From positions 100,123,206-100,187,205 of the forward strand of contig OY744532.1 in NCBI GenBank assembly GCA_963556195.1: a DNA stretch of 64,000 bases. The letters are read 5' to 3'. This DNA is from Sepiola atlantica (taxonomy: Eukaryota; Mollusca; Cephalopoda; Sepiida; Sepiolidae). Below are positions 49,956 to 61,800 of the stretch, piece after piece; position 1 is the first letter of the stretch, and every line of letters begins with the position of its first letter. The position numbers and the translations under genes are program-made. The notes under the pieces were generated by a model. The model did no database searches, was not told the DNA's origin, and saw only the letters and a list, made by a program, of their open reading frames with translations.

Positions 49956-50350
49956 TTTATTTTGACTTTATCTTTTTTATTCGTTTATGAATATATAGGT
50001 AAGAAAAAAATAGCAAATAAGTTCTTATTTGGGAAAATTAAGCGCCATGTATATGCAAGAACTCATTTGCTAAACAATGTGCATAAGGAATAAATAAGTG
50101 GCGGATTAAATATATGGAATAAGAGTGAGTGGCGTGCAGAGGTTTTGTGGTGCTCTGGTGATGTCCGCTGCCAACTCCTCCATTATATGCCCCAAAAAAC
50201 TCAAGTATAAGTTCTAGTACTGATTCATTCGTTCATTTCGTATGAATCAGATGATTCTATCGTTGGTATTGGTTTCCTTGATATCTTTCTAGTTAGAATT
50301 CTTTCTAGAAAGACATTGGGTACATATGAAGGTTTCCAACATCCTAAGTG
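49956..50350. other. No feature recognised
   Basis: AT-rich, unassigned. Confidence 0.4.
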
Positions 50351-50354
50351 AAAC

Positions 50355-50932
50355 TGTGTAGCAGTTATCTCCCCCTCTCAGACATAATTGCACCGGTTTG
50401 CCAGTCAAGTGGCGCTGGAAGACGACACAAAGGTATCTGCCCTTCTTGATTATATAAACCGGTGCACAACGAAAACCAAGTCTCTTTTCAGTTCCGGCCA
50501 CGGCAGACGGTAGTCATTGGAGACACTGCTCGTCTCCTTGTCTGGCCCACAAAATCACACATGTTCAAATTCATAAACACGATTTTTCTTCACACACGCA
50601 TTCATATTCCTACAGAGACAATTTCTTCTCCAGAACATTTTATTTTAACGTACACAATTTCTTTATTGAACATATTTTCCCATGTGCGTTTCAATCATAT
50701 GGACTATTTACACTCAACACACATTATACATATATACACACAGCATTTAACATTCCAAATACACGGTGTATACATATTAATGTACTCTGTTTCATTGTCG
50801 TTACACACGTTTAATAAACGCTTTATTTAAACAACCTATTGCCGGTGAATTATTATTTTGCCTTGCATGTGACATTGCTTGTATTATGAACATTAAACCG
50901 GGATTCCCCCTAGAATCCCGACAAGTGTTTTT
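50355..50932 (+). mobile_element. Candidate LTR (solo or partial)
   Basis: TATATAAACC at about 50452 (TATA-like), AATAAACGC at about 50812 (polyA signal), and a GC hairpin end GGGATTCC-CCTAGAATCCC followed by GACA. This order fits an LTR. Proposed ends are TGTGTAGCAG (50355) and CCGACA (50932). I could not confirm a target duplication or a partner LTR. The frame at 50462 is not credible as a gene. Confidence 0.4.
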
Positions 50933-50959
50933 GTAGAACGAACTGGATTCAAATTTAGC

Positions 50960-52255
50960 ACACCCAGGTTGTCAGTCCGTATTGTTAACGACTAAGTCAC
51001 CGTCACCTCCCTTAGTACTGATAAATATTATGAGAGAGGGAGATAGTTTTAATAGGATTGGATGCCTCCCCCCCCCCTGCAATTTTGATGCATGGGGCCC
51101 CTGTCCCGTTCCATCCCCTCCGCACAGCATTGCATAGGGTTCAGTGTTGGGTGTGGGAAAATACAGCTCCTCATTGGTTCCCGGGCAACGCTGGTGTTTT
51201 AAAATGGAGCCTTTTGCTTGAGCTTTTTTATTATTGTGTCAGGCAGGCAAAAAATGTTTCCACTGAACTTAGCGTGACAAAATCAACTCTGCCAGGGATT
51301 TTGTTGACTGCATAGCAACAAAAAAAAAAAAAGTTCCAGGGAATGGGTGAGTGATCGAGTTGCCATTTTTTTTTTTTTTCAATGATGGTAAGACTCGGGG
51401 GGGGGGGGGGGGCTTTGGCACTGTGCGAGTCGGCTGAAGTTATCAGCTCCGAATCTTGGTTCCTTTCAGTTCTCACAGAACTTGATTTGTTTGACTAAGC
51501 TCCAATTCACTATAAAAAGATCCCCTTTTTTATTTATTTTATTTTATTTTTTTTTTTTTTCATTATTCAAAATCTCTTTCCAAGAAAAAAAGGTTGGTAC
51601 CATTGTCCGTTTGTCAGGAACAGAGGCTGTATCATCATCGACCATCGTTGTATTAATCAACTCCTTGTCACGTCAGAGAGAGAGAGAGGACAAAATAAAA
51701 ATAAAGAAGAAACTACATACCAGAAAAAAAAAGTGCATATATAAAAAATAAAATAAATAAAAAATTAAATAAATAAAAAATTAAATAAATTCGATGCGTG
51801 TAAATGTTAATCGAGGATCGGATAAAATTACTCTCTCTTCTACAGTGCTTATTTCTATTTGATCTCAAAGTATTCTGCAATTTTCGAATTACCGTAGCTA
51901 TAAAGAAAATCGACCCATTCCCCCCCCCCCCTCCCCAAACATCAAACCTTTCCCTCCCAAGAAGTTACAACTCGGAATCAAATTGAAATGGTGGATAGTT
52001 TTACAGATTGCTATGGGATATCAAAGTTTGCGTGTTTGTGAAAAAATAAAATGCTTTGGGGCATTTATGAGTTTTACTCTGCCGATTAAATATCTCTCAC
52101 GTCTGTAAGAAGAATACATTTATAGTTTTGGTAAACTTTTTAGAAAACGACATATAAAAAATGTTCAATGTGTGTGTACATGTTTTTTATTTTCAATTTT
52201 TTCTTCGTACAGCTGTTCAAAAAATCTTAAAAAGTAAACTCAAGTTTTCTTTGTG
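50960..52255. other. No gene recognised
   Basis: Contains C/G homopolymers (51066, 51399, 51919), poly-A/T runs and a GA run. Several 80-90 codon frames (51058, 51482) have no recognisable motif. Confidence 0.5.
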
Positions 52256-52259
52256 ATAT

Positions 52260-52263
52260 GTGC

Positions 52264-52316
<53 letters not shown>

Positions 52317-52648
52317 TATGTGCACATATATATAATGTTAGCGTGTATAACCTACGAGAAGGAAAATACCGAAATAACAAAATGAGGTTTGCTGAAATCT
52401 AAAATCGAAACACGATTTCATATTTCATTATTAAACTCTTGAAACGTATTTAGATCAATACTGAAAAAATCCTCTCAAAATATTTAAATAAGCTATTTGA
52501 AATTATGGTGGGCATATATATAAATTACAAAGAAGAAAGCAGGATGATATATATATATATACAGAAAATTGTTTTATGGAAATATATGACGGTTTAAAAT
52601 TAGGTCCATATTATAACGAGTAGAGCATTTATAAATTGACAGTGTTTA

Positions 52649-52690
<42 letters not shown>

Positions 52691-52721
52691 GAACCTCATA
52701 CGTCGCAATCGACGGGAGAGT

Positions 52722-52762
<41 letters not shown>

Positions 52763-52976
52763 CAATGAATGAAAATTTAAAGAAAAATGTTGTATCTTTA
52801 AATAATGATCTATCGTGATAATGGAAAGCTCAATATACTGATAGAGCAATAAGTCAATAAAAAGAATGATGAAAATAAAAGTTAAAAGAATTACAAATTT
52901 TATTTAATCATCAATAGTCCAAAAAGGAGAAATCTCAAATCCTTAATCAAATTATCTTTGAAAATCCATGGATTAA

Positions 52977-53016
<40 letters not shown>

Positions 53017-53060
53017 GGAAAATTGTTTTATGGAAATATATGGCGGCTTAAAATTAGATC
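52260..53060. repeat. TA-array cluster with a ~60-bp duplicated block
   Basis: (TA)n arrays at about 52261-52335, 52548-52560, 52656-52684, 52726-52760 and 52979-53014. The block GAAAATTGTTTTATGGAAAT, ATATG-CGG-TTAAAATTAG follows a TA array at 52563 and again at 53018. The text between two arrays (52685-52728, GTTGGAACCTCATACGTCGC...) is short and unassigned. Confidence 0.8.
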
Positions 53061-53355
53061 TATGTTATGACCGATGTTTTTTTTTTGGGGGGGGGGGGGT
53101 CTCTTCGATGTTAGTTTTGCAGGTTTTTTTCTTGCTCTTTTCATCATTATTCTTTTCATGTTTTGGGCCAATATGTTTATTTTAATAATTAAATCAATGT
53201 CTCTGATGAGCTGCATGTAACAACTAAAGACTGTATTTTTGTTTAAATGTTGCGAAACGTTCGTAAGACGATACAAATATAAGCATTAGCAAAAATAAAA
53301 AAAGAAATTAAAAAAGTATGATTGTTTTATCTTGGTCATTGGAATTCAACCAATC
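53061..53355. other. No feature recognised; poly-G at 53087-53098
   Basis: AT-rich spacer ending in a TA array (53358-53384). Confidence 0.4.
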
Positions 53356-53356
53356 A

Positions 53357-53387
<31 letters not shown>

Positions 53388-53394
53388 CGTTGGG

Positions 53395-53695
53395 ATATGT
53401 TAAAAAGAAGTCAATGAAGTGCTCAATCATAAGTATGCGACAGCTAAAATACAAATTATTTATTTAAAATCTATACATTAGATATTCCAGATATACACCA
53501 TGGTTTCATTGACACGGGTAGACTTTTACTGTTTATAAAAGGCTGTTACAATCTATTTCAAATCCTCAGTAACTGTCTGTATTCTGTGAGTCGCTGAGGA
53601 TTTGAAACGGGTTGTAAGGGCCTTTTATAAACAGTAAAGGTCTACCCGTGTCAATGAAACCATGGTACATCTCTAGAATAAATAAATAATTTGTA
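53395..53695. repeat. Palindrome between TA arrays (family FB)
   Basis: CCATGGTTTCATTGACACGG, GTAGACTTTTACTGTTTATA is mirrored at 53620-53665. The plus strand has CTGAGGA (53594-53600), TTT, GAAACGG with no stem II between the boxes. GAAGTGCTCAATCATAAG at about 53428 matches the AAAAGTGCTCAATA block of other family members. Confidence 0.75.
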
Positions 53696-53820
53696 TATGT
53701 ATATATATATGTATGTATATATATGTATATATATATATATGTCAATAAATAGACCATTTTATTACTAAACATGATAAATTAAAATACTAAAAGAATGAAA
53801 AGACTAGCTCTTTTATTATT
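53696..53820. repeat. TA/TATG microsatellite and AT-rich spacer
   Basis: Mixed (TA)n and ATGTATAT arrays to about 53740, then an AT-rich spacer. Confidence 0.7.
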
Positions 53821-53824
53821 TTAA

Positions 53825-54262
53825 TTCATCAGCATCATCATCATATTGAATCCGTTTTACATGCTGGCATGTGTTGGACAGCTTTAAGAAATTAACTTTC
53901 AAAGAAACCTATCTCTGACCAGGTCTTTATTTATCCCTCTTTCCCTCAGATACATTTTTATCACTTCCTCTCATGTTTTCCTGGGCCTTCCCCTGTGAAC
54001 TGAACCTGCTATCTCAACTGTTCTACATCTACTAACCCAAGAACTCTCATCTATTCTTTCAACGTCGCCATACCATCGAAGTCTACTCTTCTACACACAT
54101 CTTCCTATACTGTCCGGATTTAATCTTCCTCAGAGCATCAGAAATAAGTCTGTCTTTAAGACTCACATTACACATCCATCGTATAATTCTCATATCATTT
54201 CTCTCCATGCAACACATGTCCTCAACCCTCATCGGCCAGATTTCACTTCTATACATCATGTT
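53825..54262 (-). pseudogene. LINE-C RT C-terminus and 3' end, decayed
   Basis: Near-parallel to 33028-33420: CGTTTTACATGCTGGCATGT, TGGACAGCTTTAAGAAATTA, CATACCATCGAAGTCTAC, TTCTCTCCATGCAACACATG. No open frame of length. The CATCATCAT-rich 3' end faces left. Confidence 0.75.
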
Positions 54263-54311
54263 TAGTCATAAAAAATATAGTCTATTTATTGTCATCAGAA
54301 TTTATATATAA

Positions 54312-54350
<39 letters not shown>

Positions 54351-54446
54351 CCTCATGTTAAATTAAGAGCTCTAGTCTTGCACCATTGAGCTACAACATA
54401 CATTTTTGTGTTAACTAAAAAAATTATTATATATATATATATATAT
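54263..54446. repeat. TA arrays
   Basis: (TA)n at about 54315-54345 and 54428-54447 with a short unassigned spacer. Confidence 0.7.
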
Positions 54447-55078
54447 TAGGATAATACCCGTCCCAAGATGGGTAAAATTAAATCCTTGAACAGAACAGTT
54501 TTACACAATTTTTATGTCCCTTTACGAAGATTAAAATCAAGATATAATGATGCTAAACCTTACGTCTAAAATCCGTATTCTAATTTTGATCAAAATCTAT
54601 TACATGATTTTGATTCTAGAAAAGGGTTTAAAGTTAAGATTTAAGCTTAAGGGTTCTTAATGAGAAATTTAAATTCAGGGAATCTTGTTTAATTGGTGTC
54701 TAATGACAATGGATCAAATTTAATGCAAATCTGAAATATTTGAATTTTCAAATGCGAGGTTGGGCCCATATGAATTTTGGAACACATCTGTCAGGCATAA
54801 GGAGTCCAAATGTGGACGATATTTAGTTTAATTTACTTTTATGCAAAGGTGATAAAAAGGGCGTCGAAGCCCTTTGTGAAAATTGTGAAATTTTGATAAT
54901 AGATATTAGACATCAATTAATAAACATTTTGAGCAACTTTAAAGGTTTTTAGGAGGGGGGGGGGCAACTGTGTTCTAAAATTCATAATGATCGGTTAATT
55001 AGTTTAGAAGTGAATCCTATACATACAAATATCTAAATACATGAACATACCTAATTTTATAAAGATATTAAACTAATT
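54447..55078 (-). mobile_element. Helitron-2 copy
   Basis: The left end has ATAATACCCGTCCCAAGATG, GG (3' hairpin, minus strand) directly after a TA array. Then TTGAACAGAACAGTTTTACA, AATTTAATGCAAATCTGAAA and, at the right, ATTCATAATGATCGGTTAAT, TAGTTTAG. The ends CTAG/TC are worn (TTAGG at the left). Confidence 0.7.
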
Positions 55079-55228
55079 AACCGATCATTATGAATTTTAG
55101 AACACACTTACTACGTGTAAAGGGTCGTGATGTGGGCTATATTTAATTTAATTTAGTCTGATGTAAAGGGAGTAAAAGGGGAATATTAAAGAATTTATTT
55201 TACTCGTTCTGGGACAGGTATTCATTTA
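55079..55228 (+). mobile_element. Deletion derivative of Helitron-2, head-to-head with the last
   Basis: AACTAATTAACCGATCATTA, TGAATTTTAGAACACAC is the inverse of the block just to the left. It is followed after a large internal deletion by GAATTTATTTTACTCGTTCT, GGGACAGGTATTCATTTAG and T of a TA array. Confidence 0.65.
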
Positions 55229-55418
55229 GTATATATATATATATATATTCCCGAAACAGTTTTTCATGATGATCCCTTAAATAATGTTAGAAGCAAACTA
55301 ATAAGAATAACTGTAAAAACTAAATTGACTGACATGAGTGATTTTCCACTGAACGACTTGGGACTTAAAGTTTGTTTTTTTTGTTTTTTTTAGCTTTAAT
55401 GGTTGAGAAACTTCCGAG

Positions 55419-55480
<62 letters not shown>
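55229..55480. other. Unassigned with long (TA)n at 55422-55477
   Basis: CCCGAAACAGTTTTTCATG at about 55250 recurs inverted at about 56300 (CATGAAAAACTGTTTCGGGA). TTAGAAGCAAACTAATA and GAGAAACTTCCGAGACT blocks recur inverted near 56240 and 56120. So 55245-56325 is a ~1.08-kb loose inverted repeat enclosing the next entries. Confidence 0.55.
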
Positions 55481-55645
55481 TGATTATTTTTATTTACACA
55501 GACATGTACATGTGTCTGTGTAAATAAAAATAATCATATATAAAGCTCTATTTGATATTGAGCACTTTTTATAAACCCGGTTGAAATTCTTTGGATTACT
55601 ACCCTGTGGATGTTTTTACCTGGATTATTACCATTAACAGTCGCT
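55481..55645. repeat. Palindrome of family FB, second member
   Basis: GATTATTTTTATTTACACAG, ACATG is mirrored around TACATG (55500-55535). It is followed by the inverted block TATTGAGCACTTTTTATAAA, CCCGGTTGAAATTCTTTGGA and ACCCTGTGGATG, as at 3940-4025. This member has lost most of the central ~110 bp present at 3690-4050. Confidence 0.8.
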
Positions 55646-56075
55646 CTGGTAGTCAACTGACGATCCCTCACTACGCTAATTAATTAATACTACAAAACCT
55701 CTAAAAAAAATTTTGTATACTTTGATATCTTTTATTTGTCCCCCTTTTTTAACCATTTTTGTAATCAATTTAGTTTTATGTTTACATTGTTTTGTGTTTT
55801 ACAACGATCTTGGAAAAATTGTTTTTCTCTATGCTATAATACATATTTTGTTTCTTCAGGTCCCATTATTGACTTTTTTCATGGTGGGATTGTTGTTTCA
55901 TTAACATATATCAATATTATTAGTCCACCCACATCTCCAATCTAACTACCCCACCATTTACTACTATGTGCTCTTCAGAAGGATTGAATTAAATCTTTTA
56001 AAATTATAAAATTTTAAAAAATATTCCCCCCAAAATATAACATTTTTTTCTGTCCTACATGACAGATAGTACTAT
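55646..56075. other. No gene recognised
   Basis: AT-rich. Two 63-69 codon frames at 55713-55945 are hydrophobic (Phe/Leu/Ile-rich) with no known motif. Confidence 0.5.
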
Positions 56076-56330
56076 CTTCACTATATATATATGTATATAT
56101 ATATATATATATATAAGTCTCGGGAGTTTTTCAACCATTAAAACTATATGGAAAAAAAACAAAAACACTTTAGTCCCAAGTCCTTCGGTGGAAAACTACT
56201 TTTCTTGTAAGTCAATTTACTTTTTACAGTCACTATATTAGTTTGCTTCCAAAAATTTACGCTAGTCCTAACATTATTTAATTAATCATCAGTTGTTTAC
56301 CATGAAAAACTGTTTCGGGAATTTAAAAAC
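56076..56330. repeat. TA array and right arm of the 55245-56325 inverted repeat
   Basis: (TA)n at about 56080-56115, then AGTCTCGGGAGTTTTTCAAC, the complement of the 55405 arm, and TAGTTTGCTTCCAAAAATT, related to 55290. Confidence 0.55.
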
Positions 56331-56806
<476 letters not shown>

Positions 56807-56814
56807 ACTAATTG

Positions 56815-57005
56815 TTAAAATTTGACAAAAGTTAGATATCTGAATTTTCACAAAAGGGCTTCCACCCCCACTTTGCCTCCTTTGCATAAGACTAAACCCT
56901 TATGCCTAGCAGCTATGTTACAAAATTCATAATGATCGGTTAATTAGTTTAGGCGTGAATTCTGTACAAACAAATATATAAACATACCTAACTTATCTAT
57001 ATATA
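56815..57005 (-). mobile_element. Helitron-2 5' fragment
   Basis: GGGCTTCCACCCCCACTTTG, ATAATGATCGGTTAATTAGT and AACATACCTAACTTATCTAT match the 5' part of the 6738-7331 copy in the same orientation. Confidence 0.65.
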
Positions 57006-57715
57006 TATTTGTCATTGAATTAACGCTTCTATTTGAAGAAAAATTTTGACTGTGCAAACCAGCGCAGGTTGGAAAAATCTGAAGAACTATGAGAACTTTG
57101 CATCAAAGATGGCAAAATTGTTAAAATTTCACAAAAATCAGAAGTACCTGAATTTTCGTTTTATTAGTTTAGGAGTGAATCCTATACATACAAATATATA
57201 AACATATGCACACACCTGACTTTGTATATAATGTATGTAAAGTTGTGTGCGTGAATACACAAGATGATTATCGTGTTTTTCCTGAGTTAACTATTGCCAG
57301 CTTTTCATGTGTGCTTAAATCAAGCACTGACCTTTCCTTGGTTTGTACGTATCAGAAAGTTCAAATTATCCTTGAACTTATCACCAGATGGAGATGCCAC
57401 GGTCAACCATTCTTTGCCCGCTTATCTACAGAACGACTTACACGATGCGGGCGTAAAAGATAAGGGCTCTATAATGCCAGTCAAATCCAGGTGTAAATTG
57501 ATTGCATCCAGCCGCGTAGCTATTTTTACGTTAAGGTGGCGCATGCTTATTAGCAAAAGGAACCGTAAGACATTCTGAGTATTTCTGCATTCATTTTATA
57601 TATCTTCATTTTGGAGTATTAAATGGTGTAATGGATACGTAAACAGACTATGAAATCAGCAGACCGATTTCAAATCCCATCAATCCTGTTACGTTCACTG
57701 TTGAACTAATACATT
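57006..57715. other. Mostly unassigned; short Helitron-2-like piece at 57160-57230
   Basis: TTAGTTTAGGAGTGAATCCT, ATACATACAAATATATAAAC at 57160 repeats the Helitron-2 5' block. The 85- and 94-codon plus frames at 57206-57578 overlap in different frames and have no recognised motif. Confidence 0.4.
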
Positions 57716-57717
57716 TG

Positions 57718-58366
57718 GTGCCAACATAAGCTGGAATAAGTACATAGAAGATGTTGCCAAGTCTGCTGCAAAGAAGGTAAACTCCCTCTACCGGACTAGA
57801 CAACTTCTTACATCTGCCAATATCTTATCATTCTATCAAGCCACCATTCGCCCGTGCCTAAAGTATTGTTGCCACATCTGGGCTGATGCACCAGTCACAA
57901 GCCTCTCCCTCTCGGACAGGGCGCAACAAAGAAATTCTAACCTAGTAAGTCCCGCACTGTCGGCCAAGCTCCAGACACTGTCGCATCGCCGCATCCGTAT
58001 GCTTGTTTTACAAGTACACTCACAGAAAGTGCTCCGAGGAACTTACTGCACTTGTACCCTCCAACGTAAATAATCCCGACCTACCTGACTCGCAGCAAAA
58101 TCCCACCTCTTCACTGTAGAGGTCCCTAGATGCCGGAAGATTTCCTACTCTGATAGCTTCTTTCCTTGGACTACTTGATTTTGGAATTCCCTACCTGCTC
58201 CCCCGATCATACAAACATGCCGAAATTTAAATGTAATGTGAACAAACATCTTGCTGCCCAACTTGCCACCAAGGCTGCACCTTAAAAAAATCTGACTCTT
58301 ATCACAGTAGCTGCTTACGCTTCAGTGGCAATATGCCTTATTTGGGACGAATAAAAAGTTTTAAAA
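57718..58366 (+). pseudogene. LINE-A RT C-terminus and 3' UTR, decayed
   Basis: ACATAAGCTGGAATAAGTAC (SWNKYIED-like), then a region equal to ATIRPCLKYCCHIWADA, KLQTLSHRR and the FFPWTT-FWNSLPAPPI C-terminus, broken by frameshifts and stops. The 3' UTR GCAATATGCCTTATTTGGGA plus an A run shows it is more diverged than the copies at 25 kb and 36 kb. Confidence 0.75.
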
Positions 58367-58371
58367 AAAAC

Positions 58372-58432
58372 ATACAAAATTGAATCATTTACAACAAATA
58401 TTGCCTTCTCCCATTAAATAAAGAACATTAGT
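58372..58432 (+). repeat. Degenerate single satellite monomer
   Basis: AAAACATACAAAATTGAATC, ATTTACAACAAATATTGCCT, TCTCCCATTAAATAAAGAAC parallels the 87/89-bp monomer (AAAACATACAAAACAAACAA ... ATTCATTTACAATAGATATT ... CCCATTAAAT). It directly follows the A run of LINE-A. Confidence 0.65.
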
Positions 58433-58744
58433 CAGTTGTGAAACTGCATACCTCTGCTTGACAACGTAAGGATGAGCCAAAGTCTTTCCTGAGCCTTACT
58501 TCTCCATATTGTATGATGTATACCCGAAGGTATGTCATGAAAACGTTGATAACTCGAAAACTATTTATCTAATCAAGATGCCATTTCGCATGGTAGTTAC
58601 TGTACTCAAAAAGCATCAGATCCATACATCAAATTTGAAAGATCAGAAGTGGAAATTCTGTAAAAATTTCGATCATGACGAAACTTTTCCAAATCATATA
58701 AGATGCAGGATTTATTTAGTAACAATTTGAGCTAAGTAGACATA
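58433..58744. other. No gene recognised
   Basis: A 73-codon frame (58509-58730) has no known motif. The stretch separates the lone monomer from the array. Confidence 0.4.
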
Positions 58745-58888
58745 GACAACGAAAAACAATAGTTTATATGTCATAACATAAACAACAAAAACACATTTAT
58801 ATATGATTTACAGTAGTTATTGGGCTTCCACATGAATAAAACATGTAAGATTGATATATCATAAAACAAACAATATATACAAACAAAT
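58745..58888 (+). repeat. Diverged edge monomers of the satellite
   Basis: ATATGTCATAACATAAACAA, ATATATGATTTACAGTAGTT and ATATCATAAAACAAACAATA are recognisable but diverged monomers next to the homogeneous array. Confidence 0.7.
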
Positions 58889-61800
58889 GGGGGTAAGATG
58901 TCATAAAACATACAAAACAAACAAATCTATTATTCATTTACAATAGATATTGTTTCCTCATTAAATAAAACAAATGGGGGTAAGATGTCATAAAACATAC
59001 AAAACAAACAAATATATTATTCATTTACAATAGATATTGTTTCCTCATTAAATAAAACAAATGGGGGTAAGATGTCATAAAACATACAAAACAAACAAAT
59101 ATATTATTCATTTACAATAGATATTGTTTCCTCATTAAATAAAACAAATGGGGGTAAGATGTCATAAAACATACAAAACAAACAAATCTATTATTCATTT
59201 ACAATAGATATTGTGTTTCCCCATTAAATCAAACAAATGGGGGCAAGATGTCATAAAACATACAAAACAAACAAATCTATTATTCATTTACAATAGATAT
59301 TGTGTTTCCCCATTAAATCAAACAAATGGGGGCAAGATGTCATAAAACATACAAAACAAACAAATCTATTATTCATTTACAATAGATATTGTGTTTCCCC
59401 ATTAAATCAAACAAATGGGGGCAAGATGTCATAAAACATACAAAACAAACAAATCTATTATTCATTTACAATAGATATTGTGTTTCCCCATTAAATCAAA
59501 CAAATGGGGGCAAGATGTCATAAAACATACAAAACAAACAAATCTATTATTCATTTACAATAGATATTGTGTTTCCCCATTAAATCAAACAAATGGGAGT
59601 AAGATGTCATAAAACATACAAAACAAACAAATCTATTATTCATTTACAATAGATATTGTGTTTCCCCATTAAATCAAACAAATGGGGGCAAGATGTCATA
59701 AAACATACAAAACAAACAAATCTATTATTCATTTACAATAGATATTGTGTTTCCCCATTAAATCAAACAAATGGGGGCAAGATGTCATAAAACATACAAA
59801 ACAAACAAATCTATTATTCATTTACAATAGATATTGTGTTTCCCCATTAAATCAAACAAATGGGGGCAAGATGTCATAAAACATACAAAACAAACAAATC
59901 TATTATTCATTTACAATAGATATTGTGTTTCCCCATTAAATCAAACAAATGGGGGCAAGATGTCATAAAACATACAAAACAAACAAATCTATTATTCATT
60001 TACAATAGATATTGTGTTTCCCCATTAAATCAAACAAATGGGGGCAAGATGTCATAAAACATACAAAACAAACAAATCTATTATTCATTTACAATAGATA
60101 TTGTGTTTCCCCATTAAATCAAACAAATGGGAGTAAGATGTCATAAAACATACAAAACAAACAAATCTATTATTCATTTACAATAGATATTGTGTTTCCC
60201 CATTAAATCAAACAAATGGGGGCAAGATGTCATAAAACATACAAAACAAACAAATCTATTATTCATTTACAATAGATATTGTGTTTCCCCATTAAATCAA
60301 ACAAATGGGGGCAAGATGTCATAAAACATACAAAACAAACAAATCTATTATTCATTTACAATAGATATTGTGTTTCCCCATTAAATCAAACAAATGGGGG
60401 CAAGATGTCATAAAACATACAAAACAAACAAATCTATTATTCATTTACAATAGATATTGTGTTTCCCCATTAAATCAAACAAATGGGGGCAAGATGTCAT
60501 AAAACATACAAAACAAACAAATATATTATTCATTTACAATAGATATTGTTTCCTCATTAAATAAAACAAATGGGGGTAAGATGTCATAAAACATACAAAA
60601 CAAACAAATCTATTATTCATTTACAATAGATATTGTTTCCTCATTAAATAAAACAAATGGGGGTAAGATGTCATAAAACATACAAAACAAACAAATATAT
60701 TATTCATTTACAATAGATATTGTTTCCTCATTAAATAAAACAAATGGGGGTAAGATGTCATAAAACATACAAAACAAACAAATATATTATTCATTTACAA
60801 TAGATATTGTTTCCTCATTAAATAAAACAAATGGGGGTAAGATGTCATAAAACATACAAAACAAACAAATCTATTATTCATTTACAATAGATATTGTGTT
60901 TCCCCATTAAATCAAACAAATGGGGGCAAGATGTCATAAAACATACAAAACAAACAAATCTATTATTCATTTACAATAGATATTGTGTTTCCCCATTAAA
61001 TCAAACAAATGGGGGCAAGATGTCATAAAACATACAAAACAAACAAATCTATTATTCATTTACAATAGATATTGTGTTTCCCCATTAAATCAAACAAATG
61101 GGGGCAAGATGTCATAAAACATACAAAACAAACAAATCTATTATTCATTTACAATAGATATTGTGTTTCCCCATTAAATCAAACAAATGGGGGCAAGATG
61201 TCATAAAACATACAAAACAAACAAATCTATTATTCATTTACAATAGATATTGTGTTTCCCCATTAAATCAAACAAATGGGAGTAAGATGTCATAAAACAT
61301 ACAAAACAAACAAATCTATTATTCATTTACAATAGATATTGTGTTTCCCCATTAAATCAAACAAATGGGGGCAAGATGTCATAAAACATACAAAACAAAC
61401 AAATCTATTATTCATTTACAATAGATATTGTGTTTCCCCATTAAATCAAACAAATGGGGGCAAGATGTCATAAAACATACAAAACAAACAAATATATTAT
61501 TCATTTACAATAGATATTGTTTCCTCATTAAATAAAACAAATGGGGGTAAGATGTCATAAAACATACAAAACAAACAAATATATTATTCATTTACAATAG
61601 ATATTGTTTCCTCATTAAATAAAACAAATGGGGGTAAGATGTCATAAAACATACAAAACAAACAAATATATTATTCATTTACAATAGATATTGTTTCCTC
61701 ATTAAATAAAACAAATGGGGGTAAGATGTCATAAAACATACAAAACAAACAAATCTATTATTCATTTACAATAGATATTGTGTTTCCCCATTAAATCAAA

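Noticed and set aside
50462..50830. 122-codon plus ORF
   Set aside because: No domain; it overlaps the candidate LTR with TATA-like and polyA signals, which explains the sequence better.
53594..53607. Hammerhead in the 53395-53695 palindrome
   Set aside because: CTGAGGA and GAAAC are separated by only three T bases, leaving no room for stem II.
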